Shown: positions 26,769-34,376, counted from the stretch's first letter. The stretch is 64,000 bases of DNA from Halorientalis persicus (GCF_900110215.1 NZ_FOCX01000015.1:24385-88384); one strand, 5' to 3'. The notes: generated from the letters alone by a model not told the origin. Translations and numbers: made by a program.

Positions 26769-27619
26769 TCGTCCAGCACTGGCGGCGGTTCGCTCTCGTG
26801 TTCCCAGACGAGTTCGAAATACCGCTGGAGCCCGGCGACGAACGACCCGTTGTCGGTCAGGGCGGCCTGTCGCATATGCAGGGGGACGTCTGTCTCCTCG
26901 ACGAGGATGATGGCGCGCCCGGTCTCGTAGTCCATGCTCGGGTCGGCGACGGTGCCGCGCCAGGGGAGTTTCTCGCTGCTGAACCGCAGGTCGACCGAGG
27001 GGTATTCCGAACGTATTTTCTCGACGATTTCTGCCTGAATCGGGCGGTTCTCCGCTTCCAGCAGGTCCGGGTGGAGGAAGAGCGCGTCCACGTCGATGCC
27101 GCGGTCGATGGCGTCCTCGAAGGCCGGCCGAACCGCGTCGAAGTACTCGAAGCTCTTGGTGATGATCCGGACTCGTTCGTCGGCCTCGTGGTAGAGCTGG
27201 CGGGTCTCGCGTTCGCTCGGCTGGCCCACGTCGACGACGTGGAACAGTTCCTCGGTCGGCGTGATGTCCTCGCTGGCTCGCTCGAAGCGGGGCTGAAACT
27301 CCGCGAGAAAGTCCTCGCGCACGTCCTCGAGTTCCTGGACGAACCCCTCGAACTCCTGGCGGCGGTTCTCCTCGGCCCGGTCGAGGATCTCTTCGGGGGA
27401 TTTGGGCTGGTACTCCTTGGGTCGACCGGGGATGATCTTGATGAAGCCCCGATCCGACAGCGAGTCCAGCACGCCGTAGATGCGGGCCTTCGGGATCCCC
27501 GTCGCCTGCGCCAGATTCGGGGCGGTCGTCCGTCCGAGCGTCAACAGCTCCTGCAACGCCGTCGCCTCGTACTCGGTCAGTCCGAGCCGATCCAGCAGGC
27601 CGACCGCTTCGTCGGTCAT
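26759..27619 (-). CDS. TrmB-family transcriptional regulator
   Basis: 286 residues. N-terminal winged helix (LDRLGLTEYEATALQELLTL then TGIPKARIYGVLDSLSDRGF), a coiled linker (RAEENRRQEFEGFVQELEDV) and a C-terminal effector-like domain ending in an acidic tail. TrmB proteins sense sugars or other metabolites and switch sugar or central metabolism genes; located inside a glycan cluster, it may control glycan genes, but this is inference. Start at 27619 (MTDEAVGLLDRLGLTEYEA), with a TATA-like ATTTTACA about 28 bases upstream on this strand. Confidence 0.85.
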   Translation of the reverse strand: MTDEAVGLLDRLGLTEYEATALQELLTLGRTTAPNLAQATGIPKARIYGVLDSLSDRGFIKIIPGRPKEYQPKSPEEILDRAEENRRQEFEGFVQELEDVREDFLAEFQPRFERASEDITPTEELFHVVDVGQPSERETRQLYHEADERVRIITKSFEYFDAVRPAFEDAIDRGIDVDALFLHPDLLEAENRPIQAEIVEKIRSEYPSVDLRFSSEKLPWRGTVADPSMDYETGRAIILVEETDVPLHMRQAALTDNGSFVAGLQRYFELVWEHESEPPPVLDDYS

Positions 27620-27685
27620 ACCTCGGCCTGTCGCCGGCCGGCCTTGTAAAATCGCCGAAAGGTATTTGATGCTCGTCCCCAAAAC

Positions 27686-27708
27686 AGTTACTCACAGACT
27701 GAGTAACT
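27686..27708 (+). promoter_or_regulatory. Perfect 9-bp dyad abutting a start codon
   Basis: AGTTACTCA, spacer CAGAC, then TGAGTAACT, ending exactly at the base before the ATG at 27709. It lies between the divergent TrmB gene and the microprotein, so it may be an operator or a short hairpin that sets translation of the microprotein. Confidence 0.6.
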
Positions 27709-27822
27709 ATGTCGAACGACCGGCCACAACAGGACGCGGACGAGCATCTAGACGACGTGAGCGATGGATGTGGGTGTACCGAGATGTGGGAACACATGAG
27801 CGACCACCGCGACGAGGAGTGA
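27709..27822 (+). CDS. 37-residue Cys-containing microprotein
   Basis: A very small acidic protein: it starts MSNDRPQQDADEHLDDVSDG, has a central CGCTEMWEHM motif and ends SDHRDEE. The DGCGCTEMWE core resembles a recurrent haloarchaeal small-protein pattern and could bind a metal or a thiol cofactor. The gene starts directly after a perfect dyad and sits 75 bases before aglJ. Function unknown. Confidence 0.55.
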   Translation: MSNDRPQQDADEHLDDVSDGCGCTEMWEHMSDHRDEE

Positions 27823-27897
27823 GGGACGTGCCGTCCCGCGTCGGTCCTGCGGTCGGGAACCGTACCTTTTTGCGCCCGCCGTAACGATTGAGCGACG

Positions 27898-28941
27898 ATG
27901 CCCGACCGCTCGGAGGTCTGTGTGCTGGTGCCGACGCTCAACGAGGCCGAGACTATCGGCACCGTCCTCGAATCGTTCTCCGAGCACGGCTTCGAGAACA
28001 TCCTCGTGGTCGACGGCGACTCCACGGACGGCACGCGCGAGATCGCACGGGACCACGGTGCCAGAGTCATCGTCCAGTCGGGGACTGGAAAGGGACAGGC
28101 GGTCCGCGAGGCGCTCCGGCACATCGAGGCCCCCTACGTCCTGATGCTCGACGGTGACGCCACCTACCGCGCCGAGGACGCCGACGCGATGCTCGAACCG
28201 CTGCTGTCCGGGCGTGCCGAACACGTCATCGGTGACCGATTCGCCGACATGGAACCGGGCGCGATGTCCCGGCTCAACAGGACGGGAAACCGGATCATCA
28301 ACCGGGCGTTCCGATGGATCCACGGCCGGGACCTCGAAGATATCCTGAGCGGCTACCGCGCGTTCACCCTCGAATCTGCCGAGCGACTCACACTCACCGA
28401 ATCGGGCTTCGGGATCGAGACCGAGATGGCCGTCGAGTGTGTCAAACACGGCGTCCGGACCGAGGTCGTTCCGATCCGGTACGAGGCCCGGCCCGACGAA
28501 TCCGAGACGAACCTCCACCCGTTCAGGGACGGCGCGACGATCATCCTGACGCTGTATCAGATGGCCAAGACGAACAACCCGCTCTTTTACTTCGGGAGCG
28601 TCGGCGCGCTCAGTTCGCTCGTCGGGGTCGTTCTGGGCGGCTACGTCGCCTACGACTGGTTCGTCCCACCCCGCACGTCACACGAGGTGATCGCCATCGT
28701 CAGCGTCTTCTCGATCCTCGTCGGGATTCAGCTCCTGATCTTCGGCGTCCTCTCTGATATGATCGTGGCACTGAACCGTGAGCAGACCCGCCGACTCGAA
28801 GAACTGGCCGAGCAACTCGGCGGTGACCGACCCGCCGCGACACCCGAGGAGTCCGCCGAAGCGGCATCGACGAACGGAGCGGCCGACGCGGACGGCGATC
28901 CGGAGGCCGACGAACTCGCGTCCGCCGGCGACCGCGACTAG
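27898..28941 (+). CDS. aglJ: S-layer glycoprotein N-glycosyltransferase AglJ
   Basis: Adds the first sugar to dolichol phosphate in the N-glycan pathway (glucose in Haloferax). 347 residues: GT-A domain with VCVLVPTLNEAETIGTVLES, NILVVDGDSTDGTREIARDH, the metal motif YVLMLDGDATYRAEDADAML, and FGIETEMAVECVKHG; two C-terminal membrane helices (residues about 225-285), then a coiled, acidic Ala/Glu tail. These match the TIGR04182 (AglJ) pattern. It closes the glycosylation cluster that aglB opens, and its stop overlaps the end of a convergent gene by 4 bases. Confidence 0.9.
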   Translation: MPDRSEVCVLVPTLNEAETIGTVLESFSEHGFENILVVDGDSTDGTREIARDHGARVIVQSGTGKGQAVREALRHIEAPYVLMLDGDATYRAEDADAMLEPLLSGRAEHVIGDRFADMEPGAMSRLNRTGNRIINRAFRWIHGRDLEDILSGYRAFTLESAERLTLTESGFGIETEMAVECVKHGVRTEVVPIRYEARPDESETNLHPFRDGATIILTLYQMAKTNNPLFYFGSVGALSSLVGVVLGGYVAYDWFVPPRTSHEVIAIVSVFSILVGIQLLIFGVLSDMIVALNREQTRRLEELAEQLGGDRPAATPEESAEAASTNGAADADGDPEADELASAGDRD

Positions 28942-29264
28942 AAGGGGACGAGCGCTCGCAACTGCATCAGGACACTCGAGGAGGCCGATTCCCGCATCTC
29001 CTCGAACACGGGGTGGAGTGCGTTCAGGAGTTCCTGTTCGGTCTCGAAGTACTCCTTGCCCGAGCGGTCGATGGCCTCGGCGATGGTGACCTTGTTCCCC
29101 GCCGCGTTGTAGGGGATTTTGCGGTCGCCGAGCGCGGCGACGATGCTGTCTTTGTCCGCCGGGAACGCCACCCCTGCCTCCGAAAGCCGGGCGTCCAGCG
29201 CCGCGATGCCGAACTCGATGGCATCCGGTTCGTCGTCGTCCTGTTGTGGTGGCCGAACTCCCAT
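28938..29264 (-). CDS. Short DUF5789 family protein
   Basis: 108 residues. Shares with the protein at 2701-3300 the core pattern FPADKDSIVAALGDRKIPYN followed by a helical IAEAIDRSGKEYFETEQELL region. Function unknown. The ATG at 29264 gives MGVRPPQQDDDEPDAIEFGI, an acidic haloarchaeal start. Converges with aglJ with a 4-base overlap. Confidence 0.72.
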   Translation of the reverse strand: MGVRPPQQDDDEPDAIEFGIAALDARLSEAGVAFPADKDSIVAALGDRKIPYNAAGNKVTIAEAIDRSGKEYFETEQELLNALHPVFEEMRESASSSVLMQLRALVPF

Positions 29265-29331
29265 CGGTGTCCACTTTCGCTTCCAGCCCCGAAAACCCTA
29301 TCCCTCGTCACGCCACGCACAGGACCGTTGA

Positions 29332-29377
29332 CAGGTCGACCGCAGACAACACAACCCATATCCGGGCGGTCGACCTG
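29332..29377 (+). promoter_or_regulatory. Paired palindromes flanking the RHH gene TATA box
   Basis: CAGGTCGACCGC (29332-29343) and its exact reverse complement GCGGTCGACCTG (29366-29377) enclose the TATA-like CCATATCC. Each arm contains the self-palindrome GGTCGACC; the two centres are 34 bp apart. The layout suits cooperative binding of a ribbon-helix-helix dimer pair over its own promoter. Confidence 0.6.
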
Positions 29378-29386
29378 CAAACCCAC

Positions 29387-29596
29387 ATGACAGACTACAC
29401 TACCGTCTCGATCCCCCAGGACCTTGCCGACCGCGTCGAAGAGACCATCGAGGGCACCAGCTTCTCGAGTACGAGCGACCTCGTGCGATTCCTGCTCCGG
29501 AGTATCGTCATCCAGCACGAGAAACGCGGCGAGCTCACCGAATCGGAGTTTCAGGAGATAACCGAACAGCTCCAGGACCTGGGCTATCTGGACTAG
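29387..29596 (+). CDS. Ribbon-helix-helix (CopG/Arc-type) regulator
   Basis: 69 residues. The N-terminal strand TTVSIPQDLADRVEETIEG and the helix pair STSDLVRFLLRSIVIQHEKR form a typical RHH DNA-binding dimer unit; an acidic C-terminal helix follows. Such proteins bind paired palindromes, and two lie directly over this gene's TATA box, so it is likely self-repressing. A partner toxin gene is not seen. It overlaps the end of the convergent gene by 4 bases. Confidence 0.82.
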   Translation: MTDYTTVSIPQDLADRVEETIEGTSFSSTSDLVRFLLRSIVIQHEKRGELTESEFQEITEQLQDLGYLD

Positions 29597-30003
29597 GCGA
29601 CCCGCTCTTCGGGCGGTTCGGCGTCGACGATCTCCACCTCTTTCCGTCGACCGCTCCGGTCGAACGCCGCCAGTGACTCCTCGTCCCACGGCGGCACCGC
29701 GACGAAGACGACCTCCGCGAGGTCGTCCCGCTCGGAGATCGAGAGGTCGCCGACGGGATGGGAGACGAACAGTCCCTGGGTCTGTCCCGGGGGCGTCCCG
29801 AGGTCCATCCCGAACACTGCGCCGACGGAGCCACCGGCTTCCGGCATATAAAAATGCGTGAACACCGGCGTCTCCGGGGGCAGGTCGGTCCCGTCGAGTT
29901 CGCCCGCGGACAGCACCGAGAGCCGGATCGTGACCGACTCCGGATCTCGATCGTCCCCGAGTCTGAGCAGCGTCTCGGCCAACCCCCGCGTGATGTAGAC
30001 CAC
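29593..30003 (-). CDS. JAB/MPN-fold-like protein with degenerate metal motif
   Basis: 136 residues from GTG at 30003, chosen because a TATA-like AATTAAC lies about 28 bases upstream; a start at 30021 would fall too close to that box. The N-terminus VYITRGLAETLLRLGDDRDP and the later stretch FVSHPVGDLSISERDDLAEV recall the JAMM motif HxHP-x6-S-xx-D, but the first His of the pair is replaced, so the site may not hold zinc. It could be an inactive member of the deubiquitinase-like (SAMP-processing) fold. Low certainty beyond 'conserved haloarchaeal protein'. Confidence 0.5.
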   Translation of the reverse strand: MVYITRGLAETLLRLGDDRDPESVTIRLSVLSAGELDGTDLPPETPVFTHFYMPEAGGSVGAVFGMDLGTPPGQTQGLFVSHPVGDLSISERDDLAEVVFVAVPPWDEESLAAFDRSGRRKEVEIVDAEPPEERVA

Positions 30004-30147
30004 GATGGCAGTTCGTGGCACGGCGAGTTAATTGCATCGCCCATCGCCCCTGGGGCTCCACCAACCGCGGGCCGACGGCTCGACGGCGACACGGAACACG
30101 CTACCAATCGGCTGGAAGGTGGTGTCTCCCTGCCAACACGTTTTTCC

Positions 30148-30171
30148 CTGTCAAAGCGTAACAAATGACAG
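30148..30171 (+). promoter_or_regulatory. Dyad over the PadR gene start
   Basis: CTGTCA and TGACAG separated by 12 bases; the right arm includes part of the ATG at 30165. Probable self-operator of the PadR-type regulator. Confidence 0.4.
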
Positions 30172-30467
30172 TGATGCACGACCTGACCGCGTTCCAGCGC
30201 GACGTGCTGTACGTCCTGGCCGGACTCGACGAGGCGTACGGGTTGGCGATCAAGTCCGAACTGGAGGAGTACTACGAAGGTGAGGTCAACCACGGACGGC
30301 TCTACCCGAACCTCGACGATCTGGTCGAGCGCGGCTACGTCGAGAAGGGACAGATCGACCGTCGGACCAACTCCTACGAACTGACCGACGCCGGCACGGA
30401 CGCGCTGTCGGACCGCCGGGAGTGGGAGGATTCGTATCTCGACGACTTGGAAGTCGCGACAGCGTGA
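30165..30467 (+). CDS. PadR-family transcriptional regulator (RosR-like)
   Basis: 100 residues of winged helix: LTAFQRDVLYVLAGLDEAYG, LAIKSELEEYYEGEVNHGRL, YPNLDDLVERGYVEKGQIDR and RTNSYELTDAGTDAL. This resembles the Halobacterium regulator RosR, which controls the response to reactive oxygen species, but the match is by recall and the role here is unproven. An alternative ATG lies 9 bases downstream. Confidence 0.8.
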   Translation: MTVMHDLTAFQRDVLYVLAGLDEAYGLAIKSELEEYYEGEVNHGRLYPNLDDLVERGYVEKGQIDRRTNSYELTDAGTDALSDRREWEDSYLDDLEVATA

Positions 30468-31148
30468 CTAGCCGAAGACGAATTCTTTGCCGATCTTCGC
30501 GTAGAGCGCGGGCGTCCGGGAGCGGGATCCCGACACGGCGTCGTGGAGCGCCTCGGCCGCGTCCTCGTGAACTCCCGTCCCGTGTCCGACCAGAACACGC
30601 TCCGGTGAGAACCGCTTGAGCTTGGTCGGCGGCTTGAGCCGCAGAGCCGGGTGCACGCCCAACCGCTCGGAGGCGGACAGGAAGTAACTCGCCGTCCCGA
30701 CCGATTCGGGGACGAGCAACTCGTCGTGATCCTCGATGGCGACGGCCGCCTCCTGCCAGAACCGGTTGTCGATCAGTTTGTGTACGCCGACGCCGGTGTC
30801 TTCGAGTTCCACGTGGACGCGTTCGACCGGCGCGTCGAGTTCCCCGGCCACGCCGTCCATCCACTCGGGGACGTAGACGGGCACGTCGTGGCGGTTCGCG
30901 ACTGCGGCCGAATCCCGCTTGTGGCGATCCAGCAGGATCAGGACGCCAGCGACCTCGCCGAACTCGGCGAGGAGGTCGTCGAGGCCGTCCACGTCGACCG
31001 GATCGACGACGTACACGTCCCCGTCGACCTCGAAGGCGTGGCTGGCCCGCTGCATCCGCTCGTTGGGGTAGGCCATCCACCCGACGCCGTGTTCGCGGCG
31101 GTCGATCTCGCGATACTCCGTCGCTGGCCCCGAGCCTTTCATCGGCAT
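30468..31148 (-). CDS. Metallo-beta-lactamase-like protein lacking the metal motif
   Basis: 226 residues. The segment order (HAFEVDGDVYVVDPVDVDGL, then GVLILLDRHKRDSAAVANRH, and later SPERVLVGHGTGVHEDAAEA) follows the beta-lactamase fold: a DP-loop, a place where HxHxDH should stand (here LDRHKRDS) and a late GHG. The zinc ligands are mostly missing, so it is likely a non-catalytic or differently acting relative. Start at 31148 or 31142; both fit. Its stop abuts the PadR stop, convergent. Confidence 0.55.
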   Translation of the reverse strand: MPMKGSGPATEYREIDRREHGVGWMAYPNERMQRASHAFEVDGDVYVVDPVDVDGLDDLLAEFGEVAGVLILLDRHKRDSAAVANRHDVPVYVPEWMDGVAGELDAPVERVHVELEDTGVGVHKLIDNRFWQEAAVAIEDHDELLVPESVGTASYFLSASERLGVHPALRLKPPTKLKRFSPERVLVGHGTGVHEDAAEALHDAVSGSRSRTPALYAKIGKEFVFG

Positions 31149-31302
31149 ATACCCGGGATAGGGGTTCGGGGATCAAAAAGGACCGTAAACTGGCAACGAA
31201 ACTCACGCCGTTGGCTACCAATGTTAATCCGACGACGGTTCGTGTCTCGGACGGCCCGGTCCCGTTGCCCACCGTTAAGGTCGGACGTACCCAAGTGCGG
31301 GT

Positions 31303-31989
31303 ATGCTCGCGGATCTCCGCTGGCTCGCGCTGGAAGCAAAGTATCTCGACCGGGCCCGATCGTTCTACGAGTCGTTTCTGGATCTGGATGTCCGACACGA
31401 ACAGGAGGGTGAAGTCGCGCTGGCCGCGGGCGATACCGATCTGCTCCTGCGCCGCCCGACCGCCGTCCCGCGTGGCGGTGTCCACACCCACTACGCCTTC
31501 TCGACGCCACCGGATGCCTACGACGGCTGGTGGGACCGGCTCTCGGAGTCGTTCGACCTCGTGGAACACCAGTTCGGGGACGCCAAATCGCTGTACTTCT
31601 ACGACGTGGACGGCAACTGTGTCGAGATCGGACAGCGGGATGAGGGCGACGTGGCCGACGGTATCACGGGCATCTTCGAGGTCGTCTTCGAGGTGGCCGA
31701 CCTCGACCGCGCCGAAGCGTTCTACCGTGACCTCGGGATGGAACTGGTGGGTCGAGGCGACGACCGCAATCGGGTCCGACTGACAGCGGGGGCGTTCGAC
31801 TTCGAGCTGTGGGAACCCCAGCTTGGCCTCGCGGACGGGCGCGGGGGCGTCCACGTGGACGTGGGGCTCGGCGTCGAGGACCGCGAGGCGGTAGTCGAAC
31901 CCGTGCGAGAGCAGGTGCAGTCGATCACAGAACTGGACGAGGGTATCCGACTCGAAGATCCCGACGGGCACTGGGTGACGCTAATCTGA
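31303..31989 (+). CDS. Two-domain VOC (glyoxalase/dioxygenase fold) protein
   Basis: 228 residues with two repeats of the vicinal-oxygen-chelate fold. Repeat one: LEAKYLDRARSFYESFLDLD through SLYFYDVDGNCVEIGQRD. Repeat two: EVADLDRAEAFYRDLGMELV through GIRLEDPDGHWVTLI. The DGNxVEI and DGHWV endings carry the usual metal-binding Glu position only in the first. Possible roles are glyoxalase, dioxygenase or drug-binding; the substrate is unknown. TATA-like CGTTAAGG lies about 27 bases before the ATG. Confidence 0.82.
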   Translation: MLADLRWLALEAKYLDRARSFYESFLDLDVRHEQEGEVALAAGDTDLLLRRPTAVPRGGVHTHYAFSTPPDAYDGWWDRLSESFDLVEHQFGDAKSLYFYDVDGNCVEIGQRDEGDVADGITGIFEVVFEVADLDRAEAFYRDLGMELVGRGDDRNRVRLTAGAFDFELWEPQLGLADGRGGVHVDVGLGVEDREAVVEPVREQVQSITELDEGIRLEDPDGHWVTLI

Positions 31990-32010
31990 ACCCCCGAAGA
32001 CGGTTCCGTG

Positions 32011-32031
32011 TGGCTTCACTGGCTGAAGCCA
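32011..32031 (+). promoter_or_regulatory. Operator TGGCTTCA-N5-TGAAGCCA, copy 1
   Basis: Perfect 8-bp dyad (spacer CTGGC) upstream of the TATA-like CACATATC of the ArsR-like regulator gene. A second copy lies at 33914-33934 before the CAAX-type protease gene. Confidence 0.6.
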
Positions 32032-32090
32032 GCCACAACGACGAGGCCGACACAACACATATCAGCGAGATAGGAGATGGATCACATATC

Positions 32091-32432
32091 GTGTCCGACG
32101 TGCGAGATCCCGAGGGGCTCGCGGATCTGCTCGGTGACGAGTGCGTGCGCACCATCCTCGTCGAGGCCAAAAAGGAGCCTCGCTCCGCGGCCGAACTCAG
32201 CGACTGCGCAGGCGTCTCGGAGCCGACGGTCTATCGCCGCCTCGAACGACTCCGCGAGTACGATCTGGTTACCGAAGAGATTCAGCCGGTCACCGACGGG
32301 AAAAATTACAAACTGTACCGGACACGGCTCGACGGTATCGAACTCGATCTCGACGAGGATGGGTTCGAGATAACGATATCGCGCCGCGATCGGATGCGCG
32401 ACCGCTTCGTGCAGTTCGTAGAGGGAACCTGA
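32091..32432 (+). CDS. ArsR-like winged-helix regulator
   Basis: 113 residues from a GTG start at 32091, which sits about 28 bases after a TATA-like ACATATC (leaderless). DNA-binding motif: LLGDECVRTILVEAKKEPRS, then AAELSDCAGVSEPTVYRRLE and RLREYDLVTEEIQ, followed by a beta wing and an acidic C-terminal strand pair. The following gene, two bases on, encodes a small membrane protein, a pairing common in haloarchaea. Its probable operator is the TGGCTTCA dyad. Signal unknown. Confidence 0.8.
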   Translation: MSDVRDPEGLADLLGDECVRTILVEAKKEPRSAAELSDCAGVSEPTVYRRLERLREYDLVTEEIQPVTDGKNYKLYRTRLDGIELDLDEDGFEITISRRDRMRDRFVQFVEGT

Positions 32433-32433
32433 T

Positions 32434-32751
32434 ATGCTCGATACACTGCTTCAATCGATCGACCTCGAAACGCTCCGAGTCGTCCGGCAGGCCAGCGAAG
32501 CGATCGTCGTTCTGTTCGGGGTGGCGATCAGCTACATCGCATACACCGCGTACCGGGACAACCAGAGCCGTCCCATGTTGTTCATCGCGATCGGGTTCGT
32601 TCTGGTGCTGTTCGTCCCGGGCGTTCTGGCGCTCTTGCTGTACGTCCTGCTGGACGTTCCCGCTCCGATCGTCAACAGTGCCAACCAGTTCGTCGAGATC
32701 GCCGGTCTGGGGCTGATTCTGTACGGACTGTGGACGCCACGTCGGGACTGA
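32434..32751 (+). CDS. DUF7521-type small membrane protein
   Basis: 105 residues with three probable membrane helices: SEAIVVLFGVAISYIAYTAY, MLFIAIGFVLVLFVPGVLAL and QFVEIAGLGLILYGLWTP. It directly follows the ArsR-like gene (one base between stop and start), so it is probably its co-regulated partner. It may sense or transmit a membrane signal, but there is no catalytic motif. Confidence 0.7.
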   Translation: MLDTLLQSIDLETLRVVRQASEAIVVLFGVAISYIAYTAYRDNQSRPMLFIAIGFVLVLFVPGVLALLLYVLLDVPAPIVNSANQFVEIAGLGLILYGLWTPRRD

Positions 32752-32852
32752 ACCAGTCCACCGGCGATCGGCGACGGCCTGCGAACGTCCAGATCGACGC
32801 ACGTGCCGTGCTGTCCGTGCCGGGACGGTCCATCCCCGAGGGGACTCGCCGG

Positions 32853-33875
32853 TCAGTCCCGTGACTCCCAGGTTGCCAGGTTAGTCTGGAGACTGAGCCC
32901 ACCACAGTGGTATCGGACCCATGCCAGCGTCGCGGCGATGCCGACGACGACCGTCGCCGCGTTGACGGCCCCGGGAATCCCGACGATGGCGTTGGGACCA
33001 GTGAACGTGAGATCGAGAACGCTCGGGACCCGCTCGCTCTCGACCATCGTGAGCCCGAACAGGGTGTTGCCGGCGAAGTTGTAGGCGATATGGAGCCCGA
33101 GCGGTAACGCGAGGTCGCCGGTGACGACGTACGCGGTTCCGAGGAGCCCGCCGCCGATCAGGCTCCAGAACAGAAACGCCACCGGCGAGGTGACCTGACC
33201 GAAATGGACCACCGCGAACACCGCCGACGAGACGGCCCAGGCACCGATCAGGGCGGCCCGGTTCGATAGGTGACCGAGTCCCTCGGCGGCGTTGGGGATG
33301 AACAGGCCACGGAACAGCAGTTCCTCGGAGATTCCGACACAGACCCACGCGAGGGTCCACCCGAGGACGACCAGTGTGAACGGAAGCGTGGCGGCTCCGA
33401 TGTTGACGAAGCCGGTCACCTCCACCCACCCGCCGGCGAGGAAGACGGTCAGCGCCAGACCGTGAATCCCGATACCGATCACCAGTCCCGCGAGGAGATG
33501 TTGGAGACTGTCGGAGCCGAATCCGATTCCGTACGCAGACACGGTGCGACGGTCGACGTATCGCGCCCAGACGAGCAGCAGGCCGACGACGAGGGCGGCC
33601 CGGAGCGAGTACATCAGAAGGCTCCCCGCGGTCATCCCGAACCGGGGACCGATCACGGAGGCGACGACCTGGGAGCCAACCAGAAAGACGAGAAGCGGTA
33701 CTAAGACGCGCCAGAACGCTCTGATCCGGCCCTGTCTTCGGTTGTAAAACGGTGCGAGCAGTGCCTTCCCCGCTCGCCGGACGGGACTGTCCCTCTCTTC
33801 GTCGGCCGAGTCGAGGGCCGAACGTGCAGTGTCGTCTTTCGTGTCAGCGGGGGAACTCTGATTCGACATCTCCAT
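32853..33875 (-). CDS. CPBP-family (CAAX/Rce1-like) intramembrane metalloprotease
   Basis: 340 residues with about eight membrane helices. The ABI/CPBP motifs are present: EELLFRGLFIP (Glu184-Glu185 and the following Arg), the second-motif His in AVVHFGQ, and HIAYNFAG near the C-terminus. It probably cleaves membrane-bound or prenylated peptides. A basic cytoplasmic N-terminus precedes the first helix. Two possible start codons 6 bases apart. TATA-like AATATC lies about 28 bases upstream, overlapped on its far side by the second TGGCTTCA operator. Confidence 0.88.
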   Translation of the reverse strand: MEMSNQSSPADTKDDTARSALDSADEERDSPVRRAGKALLAPFYNRRQGRIRAFWRVLVPLLVFLVGSQVVASVIGPRFGMTAGSLLMYSLRAALVVGLLLVWARYVDRRTVSAYGIGFGSDSLQHLLAGLVIGIGIHGLALTVFLAGGWVEVTGFVNIGAATLPFTLVVLGWTLAWVCVGISEELLFRGLFIPNAAEGLGHLSNRAALIGAWAVSSAVFAVVHFGQVTSPVAFLFWSLIGGGLLGTAYVVTGDLALPLGLHIAYNFAGNTLFGLTMVESERVPSVLDLTFTGPNAIVGIPGAVNAATVVVGIAATLAWVRYHCGGLSLQTNLATWESRD

Positions 33876-33913
33876 TCGGAGGAAGGGGCCCTACACAAAC
33901 GATATTGGCCGCC

Positions 33914-33934
33914 TGGCTTCAGACGCTGAAGTCG
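33914..33934 (-). promoter_or_regulatory. Operator TGGCTTCA-N5-TGAAG(TCG), copy 2
   Basis: TGGCTTCA GACGC TGAAGTCG: the left arm is identical to copy 1 and the right arm matches in six of eight bases. It lies about 40 bases before the protease start, just upstream of its TATA region. Confidence 0.55.
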
Positions 33935-34085
33935 GGAACAACCGATACCGACTACCGGCCCTGGGCCTGAGCGATTTTCCGCCCGGTCACTACCCGAGTC
34001 CCGTTCCGAACGATCCACGGATACGTCGCCTTCCCGCAATTCGGCGAGCCTGTCGGCTACGAGAGCGGGTCCCCGTCTCGATCCG

Positions 34086-34376
34086 TTACAACCGCTCCGT
34101 GTCGATGACGACCCCCGGCGGTGTCACGAGCAAAAAGTCCCGGAACCGCATCAGTTCGCCGCCCATCTCCGTCACGTCGCGGGCGAAGCCGGCGGCGAGT
34201 TCGTTCACGTTTCCCTTCACGCTCAGCACGAGTACGGCCCCGCCGTCGACCTCCGCGATCCACTCCTCGTCGGGCGTCGAGCCGTCGAGGATGCCGAGCA
34301 CGATCCGGCTCCCCTCGCGCTCGTCGTCGTCCATCTGGTCCTCGACCGCCTGCAGGTCGAGGTCGAAGTCGCTCAT
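34086..34376 (-). CDS. DUF5779-type conserved protein
   Basis: 96 residues, acidic. Core sequence GSRIVLGILDGSTPDEEWIA followed by AVLVLSVKGNVNELAAGFAR and MGGELMRFRDFLLVTPPGV. The alternating strands and helices suggest a small alpha/beta fold. No catalytic motif. The start at 34376 gives MSDFDLDLQAVEDQMDDDE. Family name from recall of haloarchaeal proteins. Confidence 0.72.
   Translation of the reverse strand: MSDFDLDLQAVEDQMDDDEREGSRIVLGILDGSTPDEEWIAEVDGGAVLVLSVKGNVNELAAGFARDVTEMGGELMRFRDFLLVTPPGVVIDTERL

Noticed and set aside
29387..30003. RHH gene and following gene as a toxin-antitoxin pair
   Set aside because: The neighbour is on the opposite strand and converges with the RHH gene; its sequence has no toxin features.
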